The notes under the pieces are model-generated. The model made no database searches and was not told the origin of the DNA. It saw only the letters and a program-made list of their open reading frames with translations. A stretch of 12,459 bases of DNA from the NCBI GenBank assembly GCA_017304275.1, contig JAFKKW010000333.1, positions 1 to 12,459 on the forward strand, written 5' to 3'. A program made the position numbers and the translations under genes. Origin of the DNA: Hyphomicrobiales bacterium. GTDB lineage: Bacteria; Pseudomonadota; Alphaproteobacteria; Rhizobiales; Hyphomicrobiaceae. Below, piece by piece: positions 6,141 through 12,459 of this stretch. The first letter of the stretch is position 1. Each line of letters opens with the position of its first letter.

Positions 6141-6488
6141 CTAGATGCGGCGGCGCAACGCGCGATATCCGGGCTCGACGTATTCCGACAGGCGATCCAG
6201 CAACGCCGGATCGCGGCGGCTGGATGACAGTCTCCAGAGCGCACCCAAGGCGCAGGCGGCAACGACAACCGCGCCGATGGCCACATACGGCTGGTCCTGC
6301 ACGAACCGCTTGGTAGCGGAAAATGCGTCCTCCGCCTTCTCGCCGGCGGCGCGCATGGCTTTGGCACCTTCCTCGGCGACGGTGTCCGCCATATCACCGG
6401 CCTTCTGTTTCAGTTGGTGCAGCGTATCCTCGTTTTCGCGTGCGCGGGCATCGGCGGCGTTCTGATAGGACTGGTACGACTGGGCCAT
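6141..6488 (-). CDS. YqjD/ElaB/DUF883-like membrane-anchored protein
   Basis: The 115-residue protein has the build of the ElaB/YqjD/DUF883 group. It has a long charged, alanine-rich amphipathic helix (about 12-62: LKQKAGDMADTVAEEGAKAMRAAGEKAEDAFSATKRF), then DQPY and one transmembrane segment (about 69-86, AIGAVVVAACALGALW), then an Arg-rich tail ending EPGYRALRRRI. Enterobacterial relatives are inner-membrane proteins induced in stationary phase that associate with ribosomes; that role is not shown here. The start is firm, with AAGGAG 6 bases before the ATG. About 50 bases upstream is an imperfect EcfG-type promoter (GGAAC-N16-CATT). Downstream is the terminator at 6092-6120, so it is probably its own transcript. 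Orientation and length fit the family; sequence similarity is only in pattern. Confidence 0.78.
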   Translation of the reverse strand: MAQSYQSYQNAADARARENEDTLHQLKQKAGDMADTVAEEGAKAMRAAGEKAEDAFSATKRFVQDQPYVAIGAVVVAACALGALWRLSSSRRDPALLDRLSEYVEPGYRALRRRI

Positions 6489-6534
6489 GGATGGCTCCTT
6501 GTGGCTGGAAAGACGCGTTGGGGTGCCCCCTTCA

Positions 6535-6559
6535 AATGCCGAAGACGCCCATTCGTTCC
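6535..6559 (-). promoter_or_regulatory. Near-consensus EcfG-type promoter for the YqjD-like gene
   Basis: On the minus strand GGAAC (6559-6555) is followed after 16 bases by CATT (6538-6535), one mismatch from CGTT. It sits about 50 bases upstream of the ATG at 6488. The mismatch falls in the well-conserved -10 GTT, so activity may be weak or absent. Confidence 0.4.
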
Positions 6560-6637
6560 GACCCTGTGGTTCGCCGGCACTAGAGCGAGCGGGTGGGGCT
6601 GGCGATGATCGGGCTCTTGATTCGAACGGGGGTTCTC

Positions 6638-6808
6638 ATGCGCAAGCAGGCCTTTTGCTACTTTGTGCTCGGCGCAAGCCTGAGCATGCTTCTGCACAAC
6701 CTGGCGCTGCGCCGCGCTCTTGCGCCTCCGCGCCCCGCCCGGCGGTCACAAGCCGCCGAGGTGATCGACCTGGCAGCGTGGCGCCATTCGCGCTCGAACG
6801 CGCAGTAG
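6638..6808 (+). CDS. Small single-pass membrane protein
   Basis: The 56-residue product starts MRKQAFCYFVLGASLSMLLHNLALRR: one hydrophobic helix (about 5-24) with positive charges on both sides. A proline/arginine linker (PPRPARRSQ) and a short acidic-hydrophobic tail (EVIDLAAWRH) follow. The ATG at 6638 has a run of five G's 6 bases upstream; in-frame starts at 6593 (TTG) and 6605 (ATG) would add a poorly fitting leader. I do not recognise a family. It diverges from the YqjD-like gene across 149 bases and converges with the His-rich exported protein at a hairpin. Being short, it could be a chance frame, but the membrane-helix pattern and ribosome site favour a gene. Confidence 0.5.
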   Translation: MRKQAFCYFVLGASLSMLLHNLALRRALAPPRPARRSQAAEVIDLAAWRHSRSNAQ

Positions 6809-6814
6809 GCCGCC

Positions 6815-6862
6815 GCAGGAGGGACGCCCAGCGCCGAGGCCGGGCGTCGCATTCCGTCCTGC
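6815..6862. terminator. Large hairpin between convergent small genes
   Basis: GACGCCC (6823-6829) pairs with GGGCGTC (6842-6848). An outer arm, GCAGGA (6815-6820) with TCCTGC (6857-6862), extends it past an interior loop. It begins 6 bases after the small membrane protein stop and ends 1 base before the stop of the convergent His-rich gene, so it likely marks both transcript ends. There is no T-run on either strand. Confidence 0.5.
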
Positions 6863-6863
6863 G

Positions 6864-7196
6864 TCAATCGCAGACCCACCACCACCGGTGGTGACGGTAG
6901 ACGCGGTAGCAGTCGTCATCGTCATAATACGACGCGTAATAGGGGTCGTAGATTCCGACGCCGATGCCCGGGCCGTACCATCCGTGATGGTGTCTCCCAT
7001 GGCCATAATGGCCGTGTCCCAAATGGCCGTGGCCGATGTGGCCGATGTGGGCTGCATGGCCAAAGTGGCCACCCATATGCGCGCCGCCTATGTGGCCACC
7101 TCCGGCATTGAACGATCTCGCCTCTGCGGCGCCTGTCAACGTGGCTGCGCATAGCACCGTCGTCAGCGCCAGCGCGGCGCTTTTGACTGTCATCAT
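6864..7196 (-). CDS. Exported Gly/His-rich protein
   Basis: The 110-residue precursor begins with a typical Sec signal (MMTVKSAALALTTVLCAATLTGAAEA, probable cut near residue 26). The mature part has a glycine/histidine region (31-72) with 14 His in GH-type steps, then an aromatic/acidic segment (YDPYYASYYDDDDC). The tail, CYRVYRHHRWWWVC, has two cysteines that could bond. Small periplasmic proteins of this build are common in Hyphomicrobiales and remain uncharacterised. Binding of Ni, Zn or Cu is plausible from composition but not shown. AAGGAA sits 7 bases before the first ATG (7196); the second Met would also work. A longer upstream frame lacks a ribosome site. About 260 bases of non-coding DNA separate it from the divergent gene at 7459, and I cannot place its promoter. 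Confidence 0.8.
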   Translation of the reverse strand: MMTVKSAALALTTVLCAATLTGAAEARSFNAGGGHIGGAHMGGHFGHAAHIGHIGHGHLGHGHYGHGRHHHGWYGPGIGVGIYDPYYASYYDDDDCYRVYRHHRWWWVCD

Positions 7197-7458
7197 GGGA
7201 TTGTTCCTTTCCAAATCAATCGGGAGCGCCCGGCGCTCACCACGGCAGGCTCGTATGCGCTGCCTTGGCTTTACTACGATCGGGACGGGCAACCAGTTGC
7301 TTTACTTTTTCGACAAGTTCGAGCGCACGGGCGGCCGGCGCCAGGCCGTTGCCACAAGGCGGCAAGGGCCCGCAAATTCCGCTGGACTCCCGCTTCCGGG
7401 GCGTGTCACGGGTCGCTTGAACGACGGAGGCCGCAGGAGCGCGGCGCATTGGTGCCCC

Positions 7459-7686
7459 ATGACATTCGACGAGAAAATTATCCTGACCTGCATCGGCCTC
7501 GGCATCGGCCTTCTGTTCTTCGTTCTCTCCTATCTCAACGAGCGCCGGGCGTTGGAGGAGGTGTGCTCGTTCCTGCACCGGCAGGTTCTCGTGCTTCCCG
7601 AAGGTGCGAGGAGCCTCGAGGCACCGTACGGCCTCGAAGAGGCGTATCAGCGTTGCAAGATCTCGAAAGCGATCCCGGTGAATTGA
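7459..7686 (+). CDS. Small membrane-anchored protein of unknown function
   Basis: The 75-residue product begins MTFDEKIILTCIGLGIGLLFFVLSYLNERRALEEVCSFLHR. One N-terminal transmembrane helix (about 7-26) is followed by a charged helix with a cytoplasmic look and a polar tail ending AYQRCKISKAIPVN. The amphipathic pattern looks like selected protein rather than a chance frame, and a good intrinsic terminator follows 70 bases downstream. Against it, the ribosome site is poor: the nearest GGAG is about 19 bases before the ATG. No family is recognised. The 262 bases before it (7197-7458) hold nothing else I can support. Confidence 0.5.
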   Translation: MTFDEKIILTCIGLGIGLLFFVLSYLNERRALEEVCSFLHRQVLVLPEGARSLEAPYGLEEAYQRCKISKAIPVN

Positions 7687-8032
7687 TCGGTGCAAGTCCG
7701 GAGTGGTGCCGGCGACGCTGATCGATGCGCCGTCGCTCGATCTTCAATCTGAGGCAGGCGAGCGTCCCCGTCGCGGGCGCGCCTTTTTGACTAGCAACAT
7801 CGCGCTGCATCCCACGCGGTGTGCATCCGTCAACCGTGTATTCCCGGCATCGCAACGACTGCGAATTAACCTAGCGTGCCGACAGCAGAGGACGCGGCAC
7901 GGTCGCCCGGCCAGGTGGATAAGGGTTCCGCAAACCCTGCCAGCGGTGATCAGCAGTCGGACTTGCTCGAAACGCAATCACGTCATAGCGTCCGTCCATT
8001 GGCGGCCGATGCGTGAGCCCTTGGGAGCCTCG
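7687..8032. other. Non-coding leader region before the CNB-acyltransferase gene
   Basis: These 346 bases contain the T5 terminator (7757-7788) and a perfect 6-bp inverted repeat AGGGTT-CCGCA-AACCCT (7922-7938) about 100 bases before the start at 8033. The reading frame of the downstream gene is open through the region, but its translation is Arg-rich and unlike the protein, so I treat it as untranslated. A weak promoter-like pair (TTGCTC at 7963, 17 bases, TAGCGT) is not convincing. Confidence 0.5.
7757..7788 (+). terminator. Intrinsic terminator with T5
   Basis: GGCG (7757-7760) pairs with CGCC (7780-7783). Inside, past small bulges, CG and then CCC pair with GGG and CG around a CGTCGC loop. 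Five T's follow (7784-7788). It ends the transcript of the small membrane protein at 7459-7686. Confidence 0.6.
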
Positions 8033-9034
8033 ATGGAAAACTCGCAGCCACTGCACTCGGAAGCCTTTATCGATCCGGAAACGATCGGAGGACTTTGCGA
8101 GGAAGTGTCCTTTGCGCCAGGTGACGTTCTTCGCCGCAAGGGCCTGCATTACAACAGCATGTACCTCTTGACCGAGGGCGAGGTCGAAATCGCACTCGAG
8201 AAAAAGGGAAAGGATCCCACGCTCCTCACTCGCCATCGCGGCTCGCCAATCGGTGAGATCAGCTATCTCACCGGCCGCCCCGCCACCGCACACGTCAAAG
8301 CTCGCATGCCGACTAAGGCGCTGGTCATCGACGACGTCGTGTGGGCCAGGCTCGAAAGGGATCATCCGGCGATTGCGGCCGACCTCTACCGACAACTCGC
8401 AGAAGTCGCGGACGGGCGGCAGAGCTTCAATCTGCTGTTTCATGCTGATGCCTCCGGAGCGCCGCCCGAGGCAAGCGTTGAGGTTCGCCTCTGCCGCAAC
8501 GCGGAGATGTTGCAGGAAGCGCAACGTATTCGTTACGAAGTCTACTGCGAGGAACTGGGCCGCACCTCGCCCTTCGCCGATCCGGAAAAACGAATCATTA
8601 CCGACGATCTCGATGCTTTCGCCCACGTACTCATTGCCTTGCAGGGCGAAGAGCCCGTCGGCACGATGCGACTGAACAGAGCCAACGAGGGGTCGCTCGG
8701 CTCGCTCGAAGAGCTCTACGGAATGCAGAAATCATCGCATCATCCCGCTGCCACATCCGTTTGCACGAAGTTCATCGTCAGAAAGGCGCACCGCTACAGC
8801 CAGGCCTCGTTCAAACTGATGGCGACGTCCGTGGACTTCGGCATCCGAACGGAGGTGAAAGACTGCTTCATCGACTGCATCCCCCAACTGTTGCCTTTCT
8901 ATATGTCGATGGGATTCCGGCAGAGCGCGCCGGCATTCCTGCATCGCGAGAACGGCAGGTCGATCCCGCTCATGCTTGATCTCGAGCGCTACGCACCGCG
9001 CATAAACCGTCTCACCAACTTCGTAATTCGGTAG
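8033..9034 (+). CDS. Cyclic-nucleotide-binding-type domain fused to LuxI/FeeM-like acyltransferase
   Basis: The 333-residue protein has two domains. Residues about 13-128 match a CRP/PKA-type CNB domain: FAPGDVLRRKG, then MYLLTEGEVEIAL, then the phosphate-binding cassette GEISYLTGRPATAHVKA (74-90). The cassette Glu75 is kept, but alignment puts Ala84 where the phosphate-binding Arg normally sits, so cAMP binding is doubtful or altered. Residues about 148-320 resemble the acyl-homoserine-lactone synthase / N-acyl amino acid synthase branch of the GNAT fold: RYEVYCEE (167-174), an acidic ITDDLDAFAHVL (189-200), VGTMRL (209-214) with Arg213, and CTKFIVRKAHR (244-254). It may acylate a small molecule under nucleotide or ligand control. 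GGGAG lies 5 bases before the ATG; an in-frame ATG 24 bases earlier lacks this. It is a single gene with convergent neighbours. The fusion recalls mycobacterial CNB-GNAT lysine acetyltransferases, but the catalytic half looks different. Confidence 0.85.
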   Translation: MENSQPLHSEAFIDPETIGGLCEEVSFAPGDVLRRKGLHYNSMYLLTEGEVEIALEKKGKDPTLLTRHRGSPIGEISYLTGRPATAHVKARMPTKALVIDDVVWARLERDHPAIAADLYRQLAEVADGRQSFNLLFHADASGAPPEASVEVRLCRNAEMLQEAQRIRYEVYCEELGRTSPFADPEKRIITDDLDAFAHVLIALQGEEPVGTMRLNRANEGSLGSLEELYGMQKSSHHPAATSVCTKFIVRKAHRYSQASFKLMATSVDFGIRTEVKDCFIDCIPQLLPFYMSMGFRQSAPAFLHRENGRSIPLMLDLERYAPRINRLTNFVIR

Positions 9035-9071
9035 CTGATGCTTGCGTCGTAGGCGGTGGCGTATAATCGCT

Positions 9072-10163
9072 TCAGTGCAACATGCCGCGAATGGCAGCCC
9101 GGCTAACAGCGCTGGCCCGTTCGTAGACGGCCCGTCGCCACCGAACGTCGTTGGGCGAGAAGACCTCGACGAGCCGGTCGCGATACATTTCGATGGCGGC
9201 GTCTTTGGAATGGTGGGCCCAGTTCTCGTCGATCATCGCATCGAGAACCTTCAGCATGGGATAGGTCCCGAATTCAAGCGCAACGGCCAGAAGATGATCG
9301 CTACCATTGACCGTATAGCTCAGGAGATCGCCTGATAAACCGGCCGACACCGAATTGGCATTCGGATCGGCAACGATGTCGCTTCCGAAACAATCCGCAA
9401 GCAGCGTCGAACGCGCGCCGCTGATCCCCGAGCCGAATGTGGATCCCCATTGACTGATGAGCTGTCCGCTCCCGCGGGGTCCAAGGCCCGTGTGATAATC
9501 CACGATCACGACTTTATGCTTTCCGCTTAGGCTCGCGACGATCCGGTCCCACGTATTGCGAGACCAGGACGGCGCGGTGCCGCCATAGAACAAGCCCGTC
9601 GGGTGGTTGTACTGACCCTTGGTCACGGCTTCCTGCAACGCCCGTACGCCCCTCTTGGCCACGAACGAGCCAAATGCAATCCCTCGACGCACGCGGGCCA
9701 ATCCGCCGGGTTGCATGGTGAGCAGATCGTGGAGCTCATCATAAGCTGCATTGGTTCGATTGGTGGGGAAAGTCTGGAAGTTGCGATTGAGGTCGATACT
9801 ATCCTCATTGACCCGGCGCCTGAACCCGATGCCGAACGGGTTGAGAGCGTGAACGAGACATATCGCTACATCCGAGCCAGGCGGTGGGCGCAGGCCAGAT
9901 TGCATCTGTGCAACCTGCAATCCCGATCCAGCCAGTCCTTCAACGCCGTGTGTCCCCGACACCAGGACAAGGACGTTCGTGGCGTGAGGGCTGCCGAGCA
10001 AGGCGACGTCCGTTGCTAGTTCATCTCCCGATGGGCCGCGCAGGGGGTGCACGTAGGACTCAACCGTGCCCCCTGCAGCCTCAACCGCTTCGAAAAAATT
10101 TCTGCGTGCCGTCGCGTAGTCGGACGGAAACCATCGATCGCAGTTAAATTCTGCCGGTGCCAT
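9072..10163 (-). CDS. DUF2817 / M14-like zinc carboxypeptidase family protein
   Basis: The 363-residue protein shows the DUF2817 pattern of the M14 metallopeptidase clan. The metal ligands H72 and E75 are in SGTHGVEG, followed by VHALNPFG (104-111) and NEDSIDLNRNF (119-129). H224 is the third ligand (VDYHTGLG), and a catalytic-type Glu297 lies in ALEFGTYP. With no signal peptide it is probably cytoplasmic. The family includes peptidases and aminoacylase-like hydrolases, so peptide or acyl-amino-acid substrates are possible; this is inference. The start is ATG at 10163 with GAGGTGA 7 bases upstream. A TATACT on the minus strand (10226-10221) could be its -10, without a recognisable -35. It converges on the CNB-acyltransferase gene across only 37 bases. 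Confidence 0.88.
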   Translation of the reverse strand: MAPAEFNCDRWFPSDYATARRNFFEAVEAAGGTVESYVHPLRGPSGDELATDVALLGSPHATNVLVLVSGTHGVEGLAGSGLQVAQMQSGLRPPPGSDVAICLVHALNPFGIGFRRRVNEDSIDLNRNFQTFPTNRTNAAYDELHDLLTMQPGGLARVRRGIAFGSFVAKRGVRALQEAVTKGQYNHPTGLFYGGTAPSWSRNTWDRIVASLSGKHKVVIVDYHTGLGPRGSGQLISQWGSTFGSGISGARSTLLADCFGSDIVADPNANSVSAGLSGDLLSYTVNGSDHLLAVALEFGTYPMLKVLDAMIDENWAHHSKDAAIEMYRDRLVEVFSPNDVRWRRAVYERASAVSRAAIRGMLH

Positions 10164-10276
10164 GCCTGTCTCACCTCGCGAGACTCTGCCCTGTAACTCA
10201 ATGACTTGTTGCGCTACTCAAGTATAGGCGCCGTGGGCGCGCAAACGACGTGCCGGCGCATGGTGAACAGGGACAC

Positions 10277-11128
10277 CTATTCGAGTCCTATGACGCGTTG
10301 ATTGCCTATGTACAGGTCACGCGCCAGCCGAAGGCATAACGACGGAGACAGCCGGTCCATCCACCAGAACAGTTTTCCGCCGAACGGCCAGACAATGACG
10401 GGTCTGTTTCTCGCCACATCATTCAATGCGCGCTCGGCGAAGGCATCTACCGGCATGGGGCGCATCCGCGTCCACATCTGACGCATCTTCTCAGGCTCGA
10501 CCTCATCGAGAACTTTGCCGAACTTGCCGCCGCCCGCGAGCAGGGGCGTCTCGACGACGCCTGGACATAGCGCGCTGACGCGCACGCCATGGCGCGCCGC
10601 CTCGACGCGAAGAGATTTGCAAAGCCCGACAATGGCGTGCTTGGTCGCGGCGTAGGCCGTGCAGCCAGGATCGGGCGTGAGACCGGCCACCGAGGCGGTG
10701 TTGATGATGTGGCCGGATTTCTGCTTGATCATGAGGCCATAGGCAGCCTTCGTGCCGTGGATCGTGCCGCGAAGATTGACGTCGATGAGGCGGTTCCAGT
10801 CCTCAAGTGAGAAGGCGTGCGCATCGCCCATCATCCAGATGCCGGCGTTGTTGAAGGCATAGTCTAGACGCCCCGTCCGCTCGGCGACGCGCTTGTAGAG
10901 ATCTTCGGTGGCTGCATAGTCGGTGATGTCGAGCGCCTCGGACCGGGCATCTCCACCCGACGCCCTGATCGCGGCGGCCACCTCCTCCGCCAACTCGGCT
11001 TGCAGATCGACGATCGTCACGAGGGCGCCGAGAGCCGCCAGCCGCTCGCAGAGCGCGCGCCCGATGCCCGAAGCCCCTCCCGTAACCAGCGCGTTGGCGC
11101 CGCTGAAGGCCTTGCTCGCTGACGTCAT
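10277..11128 (-). CDS. Short-chain dehydrogenase/reductase (classical SDR)
   Basis: The 283-residue oxidoreductase has all classical SDR features: TGGASGIG (16-23), an acidic D41 at the end of the second strand (VDLQAE), DITD at 67-70, and NNAG (93-96). The catalytic Ser146 is in NTAS, Tyr159 and Lys163 are in YAATK, and the CPG turn is at 188-190. Asp41 with no Arg in the glycine loop favours NAD(H); that is a rule-of-thumb inference. The C-terminal stretch (VIVWPFGGKLFWWMDRLSPSLCLRLARD) fits SDRs annotated as acting on lipid-like or hydrophobic substrates, but none can be named. The start has GGAGG 8 bases upstream. It lies upstream of the DUF2817 gene on the same strand, 113 bases away, and diverges from the hydrolase at 11282. 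Confidence 0.93.
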   Translation of the reverse strand: MTSASKAFSGANALVTGGASGIGRALCERLAALGALVTIVDLQAELAEEVAAAIRASGGDARSEALDITDYAATEDLYKRVAERTGRLDYAFNNAGIWMMGDAHAFSLEDWNRLIDVNLRGTIHGTKAAYGLMIKQKSGHIINTASVAGLTPDPGCTAYAATKHAIVGLCKSLRVEAARHGVRVSALCPGVVETPLLAGGGKFGKVLDEVEPEKMRQMWTRMRPMPVDAFAERALNDVARNRPVIVWPFGGKLFWWMDRLSPSLCLRLARDLYIGNQRVIGLE

Positions 11129-11281
11129 CGCCTCTTCCTCCGCACGCGCCGGCGTGCTCAGAACATGTCACCCAAGGAACAACAAGCCATTGAATTATTA
11201 TTACTGTTGTTGCACGCGGAACAGTGACGATCCGACTGCGCACATATTATCGCCCTCAGAGATCGCTGGGAGGCGCCGACC

Positions 11282-12175
11282 ATGACTGCTGAAGTTTCCA
11301 TCCTGAGTCCGAACGTCGGCGCAACCGTGCCGGATGCCAAGACTACCACCTATCGCATCGCTGGCGGCAAGGTCGGCGTGCTCCTCCTGCATGGTCTTTG
11401 CGGCACGCCCGCCGAGATGCGGTTCGTGGCCATGGGGCTCGGGCGCGCAGGCTACACGGTGCACTGCCCGCTGCTCGCCGGACACGGCGGCAGCCGCCAG
11501 GACATCGTCAAGACCAGGTGGCAGGACTGGTACAAAAGCGCCGAGGCGGCGCTCGACGAGATTCGCGAGAGCTGTGACACGGTGATCGTCGCCGGTCTCT
11601 GCGTCGGTTCCATTTTGGGCATGCAGCTTGCCGCCAAGCAACCAAACAAAGTCCAGGCCGTGGCGCTCTACTCGCCTACGCTTTGGATCAATGGCTGGGC
11701 CATCAAGCCTTACATGCGGTTGTTGTCGCTGGTCCCGTTCCGCTGGCTGGCGAAGCTCATCCATTTCAAGGACACCGCCTCGCTCGGCATCAAGTGCCCC
11801 CGCGTGCGCGACTTCGTCCGCGCCGCGCTGACGGCGTCGGATGGCTCCGAGATGGGCACCTCGGGCACGCCGGCGACCATGGTTCTCGAGCACCGCTTAT
11901 TGGTAAAGGCCGCGAGGAAGATCGTGAAGAGCGTCACGCAGCCGACGCTGATCATGCATTCGCGTGAGGACGATCACGCCGATCTCAATAACGCCACGTT
12001 CCTGCAGCGCGAGATGACCGGCACGGTGGACTTGATCGTTCTCGAGGACAGCTATCACATGATCACGCTGGACAAGGAGCGCCATGTGGTCGTTGATCGT
12101 ACCAAAGCCTTCATCGAGCGCACGATCCGAAGCGTACGGGTCGCGGCCGATCCCAGGCTCCCCCAGGTTGCCTAG
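11282..12175 (+). CDS. Alpha/beta hydrolase (Est30-like carboxylesterase) with Cys nucleophile
   Basis: The 297-residue protein has an alpha/beta-hydrolase core: VLLLHGLCGTPAEM (33-46; oxyanion-hole HG), then VIVAGLCVGS (101-110) at the nucleophile elbow, HSREDDHADLNN (226-237) holding the acid (D230 or D231), and EDSYHMITLDKER (255-267) with catalytic His259. The last two fit Est30/monoacylglycerol-lipase-like esterases. The elbow reads G-L-C-V-G, so Cys107 (codon TGC) replaces the usual Ser. Dienelactone hydrolases and PHA synthases also use Cys here, though the rest of the protein is not a PHA synthase. Substrate is unknown; esters, acyl-thioesters or lactones are possible. GGGAGG is 8 bases before the ATG. 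It shares a 153-base divergent promoter region with the SDR on the other strand. No signal peptide. Confidence 0.9.
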   Translation: MTAEVSILSPNVGATVPDAKTTTYRIAGGKVGVLLLHGLCGTPAEMRFVAMGLGRAGYTVHCPLLAGHGGSRQDIVKTRWQDWYKSAEAALDEIRESCDTVIVAGLCVGSILGMQLAAKQPNKVQAVALYSPTLWINGWAIKPYMRLLSLVPFRWLAKLIHFKDTASLGIKCPRVRDFVRAALTASDGSEMGTSGTPATMVLEHRLLVKAARKIVKSVTQPTLIMHSREDDHADLNNATFLQREMTGTVDLIVLEDSYHMITLDKERHVVVDRTKAFIERTIRSVRVAADPRLPQVA

Positions 12176-12207
12176 CTTGGTTACCGCGTTTTTCCAGCAG
12201 GCTTATG

Positions 12208-12237
12208 GGGTCAGCGGTTGGCTTTGGCTGCGGACCC
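12208..12237 (+). terminator. Hairpin after the hydrolase gene
   Basis: GGGTCAGC (12208-12215) pairs with GCTG (12227-12230) and, past a CGG bulge, ACCC (12234-12237). It lies 33 bases after the hydrolase stop and 60 before the next start. There is no T-run, so it is a weak terminator candidate. Confidence 0.35.
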
Positions 12238-12296
12238 GATAGTGTAGAGCCACCGATCTCTTTGTCCTCGTGTCGACCAAACGTTCGGATCATCTG

Positions 12297-12459
12297 ATGA
12301 ACGCGAGCGCTCGTGACGCCGTGAGCTGCTACTGGCTGGCCGGCCGCGAGCTGCGGCAACCCGCGCCGCTGCTTGCGTCCGACACGAGATGCGATGTGGC
12401 GATCATCGGCGGTGGCTACACGGGACTATCGGCGGCCTACCACCTCAAGACCGCCGATC
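12297..12459 (+). CDS. FAD-dependent oxidoreductase (DAO/PuuB-like), 5' end only
   Basis: The frame runs off the right edge after 54 codons. It starts MNASARDAVSCYWLAG and reaches DVAIIGGGYTGLSAAYHLKTAD, the N-terminal FAD-binding beta-alpha-beta unit (G-x-G-x-x-G as IGGGYTG). The leader with YW and an aliphatic residue before the fold is typical of the D-amino-acid-oxidase-like group that includes gamma-glutamylputrescine oxidase PuuB and related amine oxidases. Substrate cannot be told from this fragment. A GGA lies 7 bases before the ATG (12287-12289), so the start is plausible though not strong. It follows the hydrolase on the same strand with a 121-base gap. Confidence 0.8.
   Translation, partial: MNASARDAVSCYWLAGRELRQPAPLLASDTRCDVAIIGGGYTGLSAAYHLKTAD

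Noticed and set aside
7237..7695. Minus-strand open frame with a plausible-looking end (EKVKQLVARPDRSKAKAAH)
   Set aside because: It is antisense across the whole 7459-7686 gene, has no ribosome site, and most of it looks like a shadow.
7690..7720. GGTGCAAGTCCGGAGTGG segment resembling riboswitch or tRNA T-loop pieces
   Set aside because: No surrounding fold, conserved cobalamin-box bases or tRNA cloverleaf could be built.
7703..8032. N-terminal extension of the CNB-acyltransferase frame
   Set aside because: The added residues are Arg-rich and unlike a CNB leader, include the upstream terminator, and the ATG at 8033 has a proper ribosome site.
3788..12175. Idea of a PHA biosynthesis locus (phasin, two SDRs, Cys-nucleophile hydrolase)
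   Set aside because: No PHA synthase, thiolase or depolymerase is present, the SDRs are not recognisably PhaB, and the hydrolase is Est30-like and too short for PhaC.

Overview
The window is GC-rich and tightly packed, with genes on both strands. It carries no rRNA, tRNA, CRISPR array, transposase or phage gene that I can see. It looks like a chromosomal segment of an alphaproteobacterium, most likely from the Hyphomicrobiales (Rhizobiales). The main reasons are an ELM1-type (DUF1022) protein, a phasin of the small alphaproteobacterial type, a small 'ALEATFPASDP' protein, and in front of that gene an exact match to the alphaproteobacterial general-stress sigma factor (EcfG) promoter. This taxonomic call is inference.

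Layout. 1-2256: a protein with a nucleotidyltransferase-like N-terminus and an NDP-kinase-like C-terminus (+) faces an ELM1 family protein (-); their stop codons overlap in one CTAG. This looks like the edge of a polysaccharide or cell-envelope locus continuing to the left. 2506-3717: a seven-helix membrane protein with a cysteine-rich extracytoplasmic loop (+). 3788-4192: a phasin (-) whose 3' end is duplicated in tandem. 4193-4647: a non-coding stretch with a strong inverted repeat and a perfect DnaA box. 4648-5550: an SDR oxidoreductase (+). 5551-5799: a non-coding gap that can fold into two adjacent hairpins.

5800-7196 is a cluster of small genes with a stress/envelope flavour: the 'FPASDP' protein (-), a YqjD/DUF883-like membrane-anchored protein (-), a tiny membrane protein (+) and an exported Gly/His-rich protein (-). 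7459-7686 is another small single-pass membrane protein with a terminator. 8033-9034 encodes the most unusual protein here, a cyclic-nucleotide-binding-type domain fused to a LuxI/FeeM-like acyltransferase of the GNAT fold.

9072-11128: a DUF2817 (M14-like) zinc peptidase and a second SDR, both on the minus strand. 11282-12175: an alpha/beta hydrolase with cysteine in place of the catalytic serine (+), divergent from the second SDR. From 12297 the start of an FAD-dependent (DAO/PuuB-like) oxidoreductase runs off the right edge.

Most genes are single transcription units with their own Shine-Dalgarno sequence, so the window is not one operon. The best-supported shared theme is stress and envelope adaptation around 5800-7200. 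The strongest candidates for something not well described are the sensor-acyltransferase fusion, the Cys-nucleophile hydrolase, and a possible small RNA on the plus strand opposite the stress promoter at about 6032-6120.
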